From Halorientalis pallida (GTDB lineage: Archaea; Halobacteriota; Halobacteria; Halobacteriales; Haloarculaceae), in the NCBI RefSeq assembly GCF_004118325.1, contig NZ_RDFA01000005.1:186001-250000 (forward strand): a DNA stretch of 64,000 bases, read 5' to 3'. Below are positions 25,523-32,448 of this stretch, piece after piece (within the stretch, counting starts at the first letter, position 1; every line of letters starts with the position of its first letter). Below the pieces are notes generated by a model. The model was given only the letters and a program-made list of their open reading frames with translations. It ran no database searches and was not told the DNA's origin. The position numbers and the translations under genes are program-made.

Positions 25523-25845
25523 TGAGCGACGTAGATCTCGACGTCGTCGAGACGCAGTTGGCCCAAGCGTATACGCGAGCATTGCAGCCCGCTGCCCGCG
25601 AGCATATTCACGCGGCGCTGGTGGAGCTAGATGACGAGGTCCCGACGGGGCTGGCTGAGTGTCCCAGCTGTGGGCGGGTTGGATTGCCTGAGCGGGTGCG
25701 GAAGCACGACTGGCAGCCTCGGTTAGCGATCTCGTGTGCAGAGTGGCTGCGCATGATGTACCAAGCCATTCTTACATCGGGCTTGGTCCCCCTACGAGAG
25801 ATATGGTTGAATCAGGGCCAACCAGTCAAGCAGGGTTTGAAATAG
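25522..25845 (+). CDS. Hypothetical protein with CxxC motif, possibly truncated
   Basis: 107-aa frame starting at the ATG 25522 that overlaps the preceding stop. Residues 1-65 look genuine: an acidic helix (LDVVETQLAQAYTRALQPAA), then ECPSCGRVGLPERVRKHDWQ, half of a zinc-finger-like motif. Residues after about 66 read through the promoter area of the next gene and lose acidic character, suggesting that the natural 3' end (probably a second CxxC) was lost by a frameshift or deletion. Unknown function. Confidence 0.4.
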   Translation: MSDVDLDVVETQLAQAYTRALQPAAREHIHAALVELDDEVPTGLAECPSCGRVGLPERVRKHDWQPRLAISCAEWLRMMYQAILTSGLVPLREIWLNQGQPVKQGLK

Positions 25846-25988
25846 CACTGAATGAACTGATCGTGCAAGCCTATCAGAACGGTCTCTCCCTCGATAATGG
25901 AGGGTTTGTTCTTCGACAAACCTCTGAAGACATACCCGATATGGAAGTCATGTTTTATCGCCTAACAGGCGACGCCTCTGAGAACTAG
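25803..25988 (+). CDS. Small haloarchaeal protein, unknown function
   Basis: 61-aa frame from the ATG at 25803: an amphipathic helix (GFEIALNELIVQAYQNGLSL), a short loop (DNGGF) and a strand pair (PDMEVMFYRLTG). The composition is typical of small haloarchaeal cytosolic proteins. It overlaps the doubtful 3' end of the preceding frame, and CTTACAT about 25-35 bp upstream could be its TATA box. No homologous family comes to mind. Confidence 0.5.
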   Translation: MVESGPTSQAGFEIALNELIVQAYQNGLSLDNGGFVLRQTSEDIPDMEVMFYRLTGDASEN

Positions 25989-26069
25989 AAACTCTGTATT
26001 GACCAGAGCCCGTCAGACAATCCCGGGGAGATAGGAAGCCATATATTCGAGGATCCATGCCCGCCGATA

Positions 26070-26231
26070 ATGAGCGAGCGCCCTCCCCTCAAAGAACAGG
26101 CAGCGACCCATCTCGAACAAGCTCTCAGCGCGGACGATCCCGGCACGAAGAACTTCCATATCCGGAGTGCGCTGCAGTTTGAGGAGTGCATCGAGGCGAT
26201 TGAACAGGCTGACCACGCCCACGCAGACTGA
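26070..26231 (+). CDS. 53-aa acidic small protein, paralog of 30389-30550
   Basis: ATG at 26070; 53 aa: MSERPPLKEQAATHLEQAL, then SADDPGTKNFHIRSALQF and EECIEAIEQADHAHAD. The protein at 30389-30550 (minus) has the same length and matches at most positions (KNFHIRSALQFEECIEA is shared exactly). Similarity extends in frame about 50 bp upstream of the ATG (a GSH.. segment), where this copy has ATA in place of a possible ATG start, so the ancestral protein may have been longer. A reverse-strand reading of this stretch is a shadow. It looks like a compact helical hairpin; function unknown. Confidence 0.65.
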   Translation: MSERPPLKEQAATHLEQALSADDPGTKNFHIRSALQFEECIEAIEQADHAHAD

Positions 26232-26407
26232 CGCTGCGTGACTGGGCCAGCGCTGTGAGAGGGTCGCCAGTCGGAGACACAGCTCAGCGGCCCGTGGTGC
26301 CGGCGGCCGGCTCGTATGCGCTACGCAGTGCTCCCGTCCCGAACTCGTCGATCACCCCACCAGTCCAGCCGATCCGTGGCTCAGTAGTACTCGCAGCGTG
26401 TGTACGC

Positions 26408-26769
26408 CTAGTTGGCCGACGTACTGTCTGTGGCCTGCTCGATAATCTGGAAAATTGGGAAGTCTTCGCGGTAATCAAAGGAGGCAAAGACAGCCTGGTG
26501 GCGCTCAGACGGGAACAGCAGCACAATAAGGTCATCGAAAAACAGCGATTGTGCGGTATATTGTGCTTGGTCCACTATCTGCCGAAACTGACTGCCTGAA
26601 ATCTGATTCGCCATGATGAGTCGGTACGCTTCCTCAAGATCGGTCTCCGAGTAGTGATCGGCCACGTCATCGCGCACGTATCTGATTGTAAATTCAACCT
26701 GTCCTAAGTCAGCGACAATGCGGGGGTGACACCCTCAACATCCAGAATAGATTCGGCGACCGGTGACAT
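26408..26769 (-). pseudogene. Haloarchaeal DUF7522-like protein, apparently frameshifted
   Basis: The 89-codon frame 26408-26677 starts at a GTG in the middle of what looks like a longer protein: in-frame upstream codons read PRIVADLGQVEFTIRYVRDD without a start, while an ATG at 26769 opens MSPVAESILDVEGVTP in another frame. The switch falls at a run of five C (minus strand), where one more C would join both parts into a protein of about 120 aa resembling a haloarchaeal family I associate with DUF7522. Either a slipped homopolymer inactivated the gene or the short GTG form is used. Confidence 0.45.
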
Positions 26770-27398
26770 ACAGTAGCAAATGTGATGTGACATTAAAAAC
26801 TGCATGAAACTTAATTGCTGTTTACTGAGCGGCGACTCGACAGCGCTAGGGCTTAACCAACACGCGCCCTGACCCCCGCCACTCGTTGGTTAAGCTACCC
26901 CACCCCAAGCGCGAACGCTTTACCCCGACACCAGACTCCATAACGACTAAGTCGCCGGCAGCGGCCGGCTAGCAGTGCTGCCCGCCGCCCGTGCCGCGCT
27001 GGCCCGTGAGCGAGCGCGCCCGTACTACGACGACGCCTTGCCCGCACACGATCTCTTCCATGCCAACCGCGTCCGTGCCGTGGGCCGCCAGCGAAGCCAC
27101 GCGCCTGCTCGACGCCGAGGATGTCCCGGCCGAGTAAGTCAGTGCGATCGAGCACTACCTGCGCGCTCACGAGCGGGTCCTCCCGCGCCGGCCAGCGCGA
27201 TCACAGGCCCATCCACACCCGCACATCCCCGCGCTTTTGCCCGTAGCGCACAGACGTACGTCCGGGAGCGGCGGAATCAGTGTCACACGCTCCGTGGCTC
27301 CCAGCCCCTGTGCCACGCAGCCCCCACAACCCAGCAGTTGCTGCGGCTGTAACTCTCACCGTACATTCAAGACAGCGCGCTGGCTACTTCGGGCTGAT
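26770..27398. other. Gene-poor GC-rich stretch with decayed coding sequence
   Basis: About 630 bp. The left end contains the inverted repeat 26851-26895. From about 26975 to 27200 the plus strand reads like remnants of a haloarchaeal protein in changing frames: PYYDDALPAHDLFHANRVRAV in one, then TRLLDAEDVPAE, an in-frame TAA at 27136, and VSAIEHYLRAHERVL in another. No intact frame with a start exists, so I read this as an unrecognised pseudogene. Confidence 0.35.
26851..26895. repeat. Perfect 11-bp inverted repeat GCTTAACCAAC/GTTGGTTAAGC, copy b
   Basis: Arms at 26851-26861 and 26885-26895, spacer 23 bp, sharing the TTAACCAAC core with the repeat at 25406-25446. The paired occurrence within 1.5 kb in a plasmid-like region suggests a protein-binding site (partition, replication or repressor), rather than a terminator, since no gene ends here. 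Confidence 0.55.
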
Positions 27399-27674
27399 AT
27401 GTACGATCTAACTAGGTTTCAGCGCGATCTCCTGTACACGATCGCCGGCATGGACAAGCCCCACGGCCTCGCGCTCAAGGACGAGTTGGATACCTACTAC
27501 GAGTCAGCGATCCACCACGGCCGCCTCTACCCGAATCTCGATACGCTCGTCGACAAAGGCCTCGTTGAAAAAGGTTCGAAGGATCGCCGCACCAACGTCT
27601 ATACGATCACCAAGCGCGGCCGCCGCGAGATCGAGGCCCGGCGCGAGTGGGAAGCAGAGTATCTCGAGAATTAA
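27399..27674 (+). CDS. PadR-like winged-helix regulator
   Basis: 91-aa protein from the ATG at 27399, beginning MYDLTRFQRDLLYTIAG. The winged-helix fold is readable: helix pair GLALKDELDTYYES, recognition region GRLYPNLDTLVDKGLVEKG and wing KDRRTNVYTITKRGRREIE. This matches the small PadR-like regulators common on haloarchaeal plasmids and viruses. The frame is open upstream but that part lacks acidic bias. No obvious target gene is adjacent. Confidence 0.8.
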   Translation: MYDLTRFQRDLLYTIAGMDKPHGLALKDELDTYYESAIHHGRLYPNLDTLVDKGLVEKGSKDRRTNVYTITKRGRREIEARREWEAEYLEN

Positions 27675-27946
27675 CGGTACTCAAGCGGGCACCGCCACAG
27701 GCGACCAGGCGTCAGTAGAGCGGTTGGGTGATGAGTGCTCGCTGTACTGGGACGGCGATCGCCAGCGGTGTATCCTCGCGCTCGAGGAACCCTCACCGTT
27801 TGCCTGACCGACGAGGACATCATACAACGGGTCGCATCCCTCTTCTTCGTCCCTCGATCTGATCAGTACAGCTGGACACAGACCACGTGGCTATTGTGGG
27901 TGGCATATCGTGTCGCTTTTGCTTTATCCTCTGGATCATAGGATAT

Positions 27947-28879
27947 ATGCCCTCCAAAAGACAGTTGCAAAGAACCGCCGTAGCTGTTGGATTGCTTGTG
28001 CTTATCGCTTTCTCGGGCTGCGCAGGCCTAACTGATACCGGCTCATCGACACCTTCCGCAACACAAACGCCGGCTGCGCCATCAACAACGTCGCCTTCGA
28101 CAGCTGAACCCTCTTCCTCGACACCTTCTGCAACACAAACGCCAACTGCGTCACCGACGACGCCAAACACAACTCTGCTCAACCAGCTCCCGCCAGGGCT
28201 TACCGATACTGGCCTCAGTAACGTGACGCAGATGATTCGCGCTCACCAAACGACTGCAATCAAAACGCCGGGTGTTGTGACTCATAGGACACATACGAAT
28301 GCCAGCACTATTTCTATCGCTGCCTCGGTCCGAGTGGCAGCCGAGAGGAATCTTACTCGGGTACAGTACGTGGCACAAGGACAGCGGATAATTAGAAACG
28401 GGACCCAGAACACTACAACTGCTATTACTGCTAATGAGACCTCTGTCAGGCAGTACACCGTTACTGATGGGAATGTGACGCTTGATAACAGACGGAACCG
28501 AACTGAGCTGTTCAACCGGGGACTCCGTGGCCTCTCAACGGCAAGAGGTCCGCTTCAAGGGGCGCTCAATCGAGGGAATTTTACTGTTACCAATGTCAGT
28601 AAAGTAGATAACACCACATCGGTGGTGCTTCGCGCCGATCAATACGCGGGCGGACAGCGCTATAACGCTCAAAACATCGTGGCGTACAACGCAACCGTCC
28701 GAATCACTGCCAGCGGCCTGATTCGCTCCGCCACCGAGCGCATTGTCGCTGAGCGGGATGAAAATAAAAGGCGGTACAACTTCACCTATAAGTTCAAACC
28801 ACAGCCGGTCGATCTTCCGCAAACACCACAGGTGCCTGCAACCGTTCGGCCCGAGTCGGGCAATGGTTCTAGTAGATAA
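27947..28879 (+). CDS. Haloarchaeal lipoprotein, unknown function
   Basis: 310 aa from the ATG at 27947. Signal MPSKRQLQRTAVAVGLLVLI and lipobox FSGC (Cys near residue 25) mark it as a lipid-anchored exported protein; there is no twin-arginine pair so Sec is likely. A Ser/Thr/Pro-rich linker with a duplicated TPSATQTP unit follows (about residues 30-75). The C-terminal domain of about 220 residues is Asn/Thr-rich with many N-x-S/T sequons. Similar lipoproteins with long Thr linkers are frequent in haloarchaea; I do not know the function. Confidence 0.75.
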   Translation: MPSKRQLQRTAVAVGLLVLIAFSGCAGLTDTGSSTPSATQTPAAPSTTSPSTAEPSSSTPSATQTPTASPTTPNTTLLNQLPPGLTDTGLSNVTQMIRAHQTTAIKTPGVVTHRTHTNASTISIAASVRVAAERNLTRVQYVAQGQRIIRNGTQNTTTAITANETSVRQYTVTDGNVTLDNRRNRTELFNRGLRGLSTARGPLQGALNRGNFTVTNVSKVDNTTSVVLRADQYAGGQRYNAQNIVAYNATVRITASGLIRSATERIVAERDENKRRYNFTYKFKPQPVDLPQTPQVPATVRPESGNGSSR

Positions 28880-29061
28880 CACTGTGAGCGTTCACGAAAA
28901 GCTGTCACAGAGTTCGGAGTCGCTCAGTACAGAGTATTTATCTTGGACTTACGCTAACCACTGTTTGGTATAGACTGCCGACGTGTGTTGCGAACCGGAG
29001 TGAGCTTGAGACACAATCGGACAGTCGGGAAAACTGTGGCCTAGTCTGGCTCCGAATTCGC

Positions 29062-29268
29062 TCACTCCGTGTCAGGATGGAAGATATCCTCAATAGTACA
29101 CTCGAAAAAGTCTGCAAGCGCGAACGCCAATTCTAAGCTCGGATCATACCGACCCCGCTCGATGGCGTTGATGGTCTGTCGACTCACCTCAACGGCGTCG
29201 GCGAGGTCCTCCTGCGTCACGTCCGCCTTTGCCCGCCACACTTTAATATCGTTTTCCACGATTCTCAC
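29062..29268 (-). CDS. Xre-family HTH regulator paired with DUF2178 protein
   Basis: 68-aa Cro/CI-type regulator: NDIKVWRAKADVTQEDLADAVEVSRQTINAIERG is a complete helix-turn-helix of the small YozG-like type, followed by LELAFALADFFECTIEDIF. The start is a GTG at 29268 overlapping the stop of the upstream membrane gene (GTGA). This regulator plus DUF2178-like membrane protein arrangement recurs in archaea and bacteria; the regulator probably controls the pair. Confidence 0.88.
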   Translation of the reverse strand: MRIVENDIKVWRAKADVTQEDLADAVEVSRQTINAIERGRYDPSLELAFALADFFECTIEDIFHPDTE

Positions 29269-29651
29269 ACCGACTGTTGTCTATACCAGCCGTACAGTCC
29301 GAAGCGGGCGGCAACCATCCCTAAAATCAGGAGGACGAGTCCCTCCTTAGCCGTTACTGGGATACTACTTGTCTCAGTAGCGACCAAGAGTATCATCGCA
29401 AGAGCGAGGGAGACTCTGAACGCAAGCTCTCCCGAACGGTGTGCGACCCACTCAACCCGCTCGTCCATTCTGACTTCGTCCGCTTGATCCCACTGCCGTT
29501 GGTACCAGACATACCCTGCGCCAAAGAGGGCTAACCCTCCAGCAACCACTCCAACTTCGATCAGCAATCCGTCTACGGTTGCCAACACAATGCTCGTCAT
29601 AGCGACACTGAGAACAGCAACGCCGATCGGAATGGTGCGCTTGATTTTCAT
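29265..29651 (-). CDS. DUF2178-like membrane protein
   Basis: 128 aa with four predicted membrane helices (residues about 9-26, 30-48, 75-93 and 103-119). The cytoplasmic loop QADEVRMDERVEWVAHRSGELAFRV is the conserved DUF2178 feature (E-R-x5-S/A-x3-A pattern). Promoter-proximal to and translationally coupled with the Xre regulator. Such pairs are thought to be membrane-signal/regulator units, but the mechanism is not established. Confidence 0.8.
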   Translation of the reverse strand: MKIKRTIPIGVAVLSVAMTSIVLATVDGLLIEVGVVAGGLALFGAGYVWYQRQWDQADEVRMDERVEWVAHRSGELAFRVSLALAMILLVATETSSIPVTAKEGLVLLILGMVAARFGLYGWYRQQSV

Positions 29652-29911
29652 CCGTACATAGACGTAAAGTCACCTTTCCATTTAGTCGTTTTGACTTTAC
29701 ATACTGTGGCCCGACCTACAATAGATGTGTTCACAAGTTGACTTTGACATTGGATCGGTCCGTTCACTACGCGTACCTGCTTACCAGTCGTTCCGGGCAG
29801 GGTCGTGCCTGAAAGAAGGCTGGTCAGTAACCGATACTCAATATGTATTGGGATAACGACCTCTCCTCTATAGGGTTCAAGATATCCCAGTATATCGGTA
29901 TTTGATAGCAG

Positions 29912-30067
29912 CTATTGGGGGATTTCGTATCGGCAGAATTCACACGCTCCACAGTCGGGACATTCGGCAGTATCCGGCGATACGCTAGTTCCACAATGCC
30001 GACATTCAACCACAATCTCCGACCCACCACAGGGTAACAGTTGCGTGAGGACTGCCCGGACACCCAT
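29912..30067 (-). CDS. 51-aa zinc-ribbon protein (cassette A, ZnR1)
   Basis: ATG at 30067, stop at 29912-29914. N-terminal MGVRAVLTQLLPCGGSEI is followed by VECRHCGTSV and ECPDCGACEFCRYEIPQ: two C-x2-C pairs for one zinc ribbon plus extra cysteines. The copy at 53262-53417 is the same length and nearly the same sequence. It is divergent from a second zinc-ribbon gene across 157 bp, and the same divergent pair plus TRAM gene is found at 52.5-53.4 kb. The function is unknown; small zinc-ribbon proteins of this kind are numerous and regulatory in haloarchaea. Confidence 0.72.
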   Translation of the reverse strand: MGVRAVLTQLLPCGGSEIVVECRHCGTSVSPDTAECPDCGACEFCRYEIPQ

Positions 30068-30102
30068 CGTCCCTCTGCTTCGGGTGACTGGTTCTTAGAT
30101 GT

Positions 30103-30224
30103 GGTGAATAAGTCAGTTCACCAGAAACACGGTGTCCCTACAGGGCCCGTCTGCCGAACGCTTACATTTGCGGACGCTCCACTATCACCTGGAAGGAACC
30201 AGTCACACGCTCCTTCCACCCTGT
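30103..30224. promoter_or_regulatory. Divergent leader between the two zinc-ribbon genes (cassette A)
   Basis: Contains an inverted repeat GGTGAA-N8-TTCACC at 30103-30122 and a hairpin-forming GGAAGGA-N13-TCCTTCC at 30191-30197/30211-30217 just ahead of the ATG at 30225. A very similar leader (AAGGAAC, then GTCACGCGC, then TTCCA) precedes the paralogous ATG at 53101, so this stretch is conserved between cassettes and is probably a regulatory or translational control element. Confidence 0.5.
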
Positions 30225-30380
30225 ATGAACACCGACGAATCATCACTCGGTCGCTGTCCGGACTGCGGCGAGGAGATTCCCGAGACGTGGCTCCTTGTCG
30301 AATACGAGAAGGATGACGGCAGCGAGGGCATCTGGGCCGAGTGTCCGGTGTGTGGCGATGTCGTCGCACCGGAGCAGTAA
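30225..30380 (+). CDS. 51-aa zinc-ribbon protein (cassette A, ZnR2)
   Basis: ATG at 30225; MNTDESSLGRCPDCGEEIPE, then TWLLVEYEKDDGS and EGIWAECPVCGDVVAPEQ. Two C-x2-C knuckles 29 residues apart form a zinc ribbon with an inserted beta segment. The paralog at 52949-53101 differs at few positions. The longer frame starting at 30132 is not supported because similarity to the paralog begins at this ATG. It is probably co-expressed with the TRAM gene downstream. Confidence 0.75.
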   Translation: MNTDESSLGRCPDCGEEIPETWLLVEYEKDDGSEGIWAECPVCGDVVAPEQ

Positions 30381-30388
30381 CTACAGCG

Positions 30389-30550
30389 TCAGTCGGCTTG
30401 GGCGTGGTCAGCTTGGTCTGTCGCCTCGATGCACTCCTCGAACTGAAGCGCACTCCGGATGTGGAAGTTCTTCTTGTCAGGATCGCCCGCATCGAGGGCT
30501 TCCCTGAGCTGATCTGTTGCCTGTTCTTTGAGGGGAGGGCACTCGTTCAT
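30389..30550 (-). CDS. 53-aa acidic small protein, paralog of 26070-26231
   Basis: Read leftward from the ATG at 30550: MNECPPLKEQATDQLREAL, then DAGDPDKKNFHIRSALQF and EECIEATDQADHAQAD, 53 aa. Same length and core as the gene at 26070. An in-frame ATG 13 codons upstream (30589, MGSHKSEEPYQPT) could be the true start since homology between the copies reaches there. It sits on the opposite strand between ZnR2 and the TRAM gene of cassette A, a position empty in cassette B. Confidence 0.65.
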   Translation of the reverse strand: MNECPPLKEQATDQLREALDAGDPDKKNFHIRSALQFEECIEATDQADHAQAD

Positions 30551-30668
30551 CGTTGGCTGATACGGTTCCTCGGATTTGTGGCTTCCCATCTCCCCAAAAT
30601 CGTCTGACGGATTGCTGGGGGGTAGAGTCAGTTGCTTTCCGCCAGACAAGCGGTGTAGGTTACGATTG

Positions 30669-31082
30669 ATGGATATTCCTGACCAACTTCGCTGTCTATT
30701 CTCTGCGTCTGTCGAGAACCGCAATGACCCGGCTGTTATCGAAATTCCAGAGCAAGAAGTTCAGAGTGGTGAGGTCCAACCCGGCAAAACATATTGTGTG
30801 GCTGTGCTGGCCGCACGGACAGTCGACGAGACCACCGATACCGACGCTACCTCCCAGTCCACGAATACCTCACAGACACCACCCGTTGAAAAAGGGGAGC
30901 AACGGACTATTGAAATCGAAGATCTCGGCAACCAGGGTGACGGCATCACTCGAGTTGAGCGTGGGTTCGTCATCATTGTCCCTGAGAGCAAACAAGACGA
31001 ACGCGTTACCATCGACATCACTGATGTCCAACGGAATGTTGCCTTCGCAGAGGTTGTCGAACGTCTCGACTACTACGAATAA
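30669..31082 (+). CDS. TRAM-domain protein (cassette A)
   Basis: 137 aa from the ATG at 30669: MDIPDQLRCLFSASVE at the N-terminus, a Thr/Ser-rich variable linker (about residues 48-75), then a TRAM domain (residues about 78-137) with QRTIEIEDLGNQGDGITRVE and GFVIIVP. TRAM domains bind RNA; single TRAM proteins act as RNA chaperone-like factors in archaea. The paralog at 52484-52897 has exactly the same length with a diverged linker. Linked to zinc-ribbon genes in both places. Confidence 0.88.
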   Translation: MDIPDQLRCLFSASVENRNDPAVIEIPEQEVQSGEVQPGKTYCVAVLAARTVDETTDTDATSQSTNTSQTPPVEKGEQRTIEIEDLGNQGDGITRVERGFVIIVPESKQDERVTIDITDVQRNVAFAEVVERLDYYE

Positions 31083-31175
31083 GATCCCAGAGCTGGTGGC
31101 ATCCCCTGTTTCTCGAACAGGGCATGAATACGGTTGGTGACTGAGGACTCTGCCAACAATCCTGTTCATGAAACC

Positions 31176-31703
31176 TTATTCAGTCTCAGCAATTGTTCGC
31201 TCTGAGACATCGCCATTACCAGTGTCGGTGGAAATGGGGCCAGACAATTCCTCGGTAGCACAGCTCGGACAGTAGAAATTGCGATTTCCAGATATCGTCC
31301 ACACTGGAATACCAGCGACAACGTATTCTTGCCGATATCGGCGGATAATCCCCTTTCTCAGACTGGATCCGCAACGGACACACGACTCATGACGATTCTC
31401 GGATGGCGAAAGGACTCTACTGTCGACAGTCTTGGCCTGGCCGAACCGGGAGAGGTTATGGCGTCGGTCAAGTCGGCGGCGAAAGCGTGGGTTGACAAAG
31501 ATACCTGATGTGATGAACAGAAATCCCAATCCAAGGAGTAACAGTGGAACGATCATCTCACTTGTCCCGGCGTGTTGAATGACTCCACCGGTGCCACTCA
31601 AGAATGCCACGGCTCCAAGTCCGATCAAGAGCCATCCGGCAATTCCGTACATCAAATCAGAGACCGTATCTGCGATCTCGACGCTGGAGGGCTTGGCTGA
31701 CAT
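31176..31703 (-). CDS. Membrane protein with C-terminal zinc-ribbon-like domain
   Basis: 175 aa. Two or three membrane helices occupy residues about 15-72 (IAGWLLIGLGAVAFLSG and MIVPLLLLGLGFLFITSGI), followed by a basic cytoplasmic stretch (NPRFRRRLDRRHNLSRFG). The C-terminal part has C-x2-C (SCVRCGSS) and, about 35 residues later, C-x2-C (FYCPSCATEE), a zinc-ribbon pattern. This organisation is seen in unnamed haloarchaeal membrane proteins. Function unknown. Confidence 0.72.
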   Translation of the reverse strand: MSAKPSSVEIADTVSDLMYGIAGWLLIGLGAVAFLSGTGGVIQHAGTSEMIVPLLLLGLGFLFITSGIFVNPRFRRRLDRRHNLSRFGQAKTVDSRVLSPSENRHESCVRCGSSLRKGIIRRYRQEYVVAGIPVWTISGNRNFYCPSCATEELSGPISTDTGNGDVSERTIAETE

Positions 31704-31892
31704 TTTTGCAATGCTTATTTTGTGTGTAGTCTCCTAAAGATAACGTCTGTTACTGACCAACCCGATCGCAGCGTGTCTGAACGAATCCATCTGCGTGATA
31801 CGTGCGCTCTACCGTATCACCGTGCTATGCAGGGTGCGGATCAATCATTCGCAAACAATATTAGCACCAGGAATTGCAGAAATCGTTGAAAC

Positions 31893-32132
31893 ATGCTTCG
31901 AATATTAACGAAAATTCACCATTACCGACTCCCAATTCTCGGAGTGTGCGGGGCAACACTGACGATCGTGCTTTCTAGCCCAGGCAGTACTCTGAGCACC
32001 GTTGGCCCACTCAGTTTAGATATGTTCTGGGTTTCTCTGGTTGTGTCTGGAACGTTGATACTGTCTGTACTCGTTCTCGGTGAGTACAACCCAGAAGAAT
32101 ACGGGTTAGAGTCCAAGAAACGAAGCAAGTAG
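31893..32132 (+). CDS. Small two-helix membrane protein
   Basis: 79 aa with two hydrophobic segments (residues about 12-30 and 44-64), a basic N-terminus (MLRILTKIHHYR) and a basic, charged C-tail (EYNPEEYGLESKKRSK), suggesting a hairpin with both ends in the cytoplasm. Lower GC than the large operons. No family recognised; alone on its strand between a convergent and a codirectional gene. Confidence 0.55.
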   Translation: MLRILTKIHHYRLPILGVCGATLTIVLSSPGSTLSTVGPLSLDMFWVSLVVSGTLILSVLVLGEYNPEEYGLESKKRSK

Positions 32133-32448
32133 CACTTCTCTACTGACCGATTTGATTAACTGTAATCAGAGGGTGATGAGTGCAAGACACGCGCAGTCTA
32201 TCAATCATGAGCGGTTCTGACAACAGTTCATGAAGATAGTCCGCCAGTACGAGACTCAAACAATGGATCCACGGGACCGACAGTAGTCAGCAGGGGCCTT
32301 CACACGCCACAAGCGTCAGCAGCCTGTTTTACGGCCCGAATCGACCCGTTTGAACATTCAGGGGTCGAAGACCTCTAATGACTGGTATAGCTTCAGCCGC
32401 TGAAGCCAGCCACGTGCCGGTTTTTTAATGCCACTCTTATACTCGCGT
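32133..32448. other. Intergenic region upstream of the CPBP protease gene
   Basis: 316 bp with no supported frame. The perfect palindrome-like GCTTCAGCCGCTGAAGC at 32391-32407 could form a 7-bp stem hairpin. GGTTTTTTAATG at about 32419-32430 is the probable TATA box for the gene starting at 32449. The rest holds short non-coding fragments with nothing recognisable. Confidence 0.45.

Noticed and set aside
25186-25611. 141-codon minus frame
   Set aside because: Antisense to the small plus-strand genes, basic and Arg/Val-rich, typical of a GC-rich shadow frame.
26895-27352. Long overlapping frames on both strands in the GC-rich gap
   Set aside because: Ala/Arg-rich shadow composition; only scattered remnants of a real protein in changing frames could be seen.
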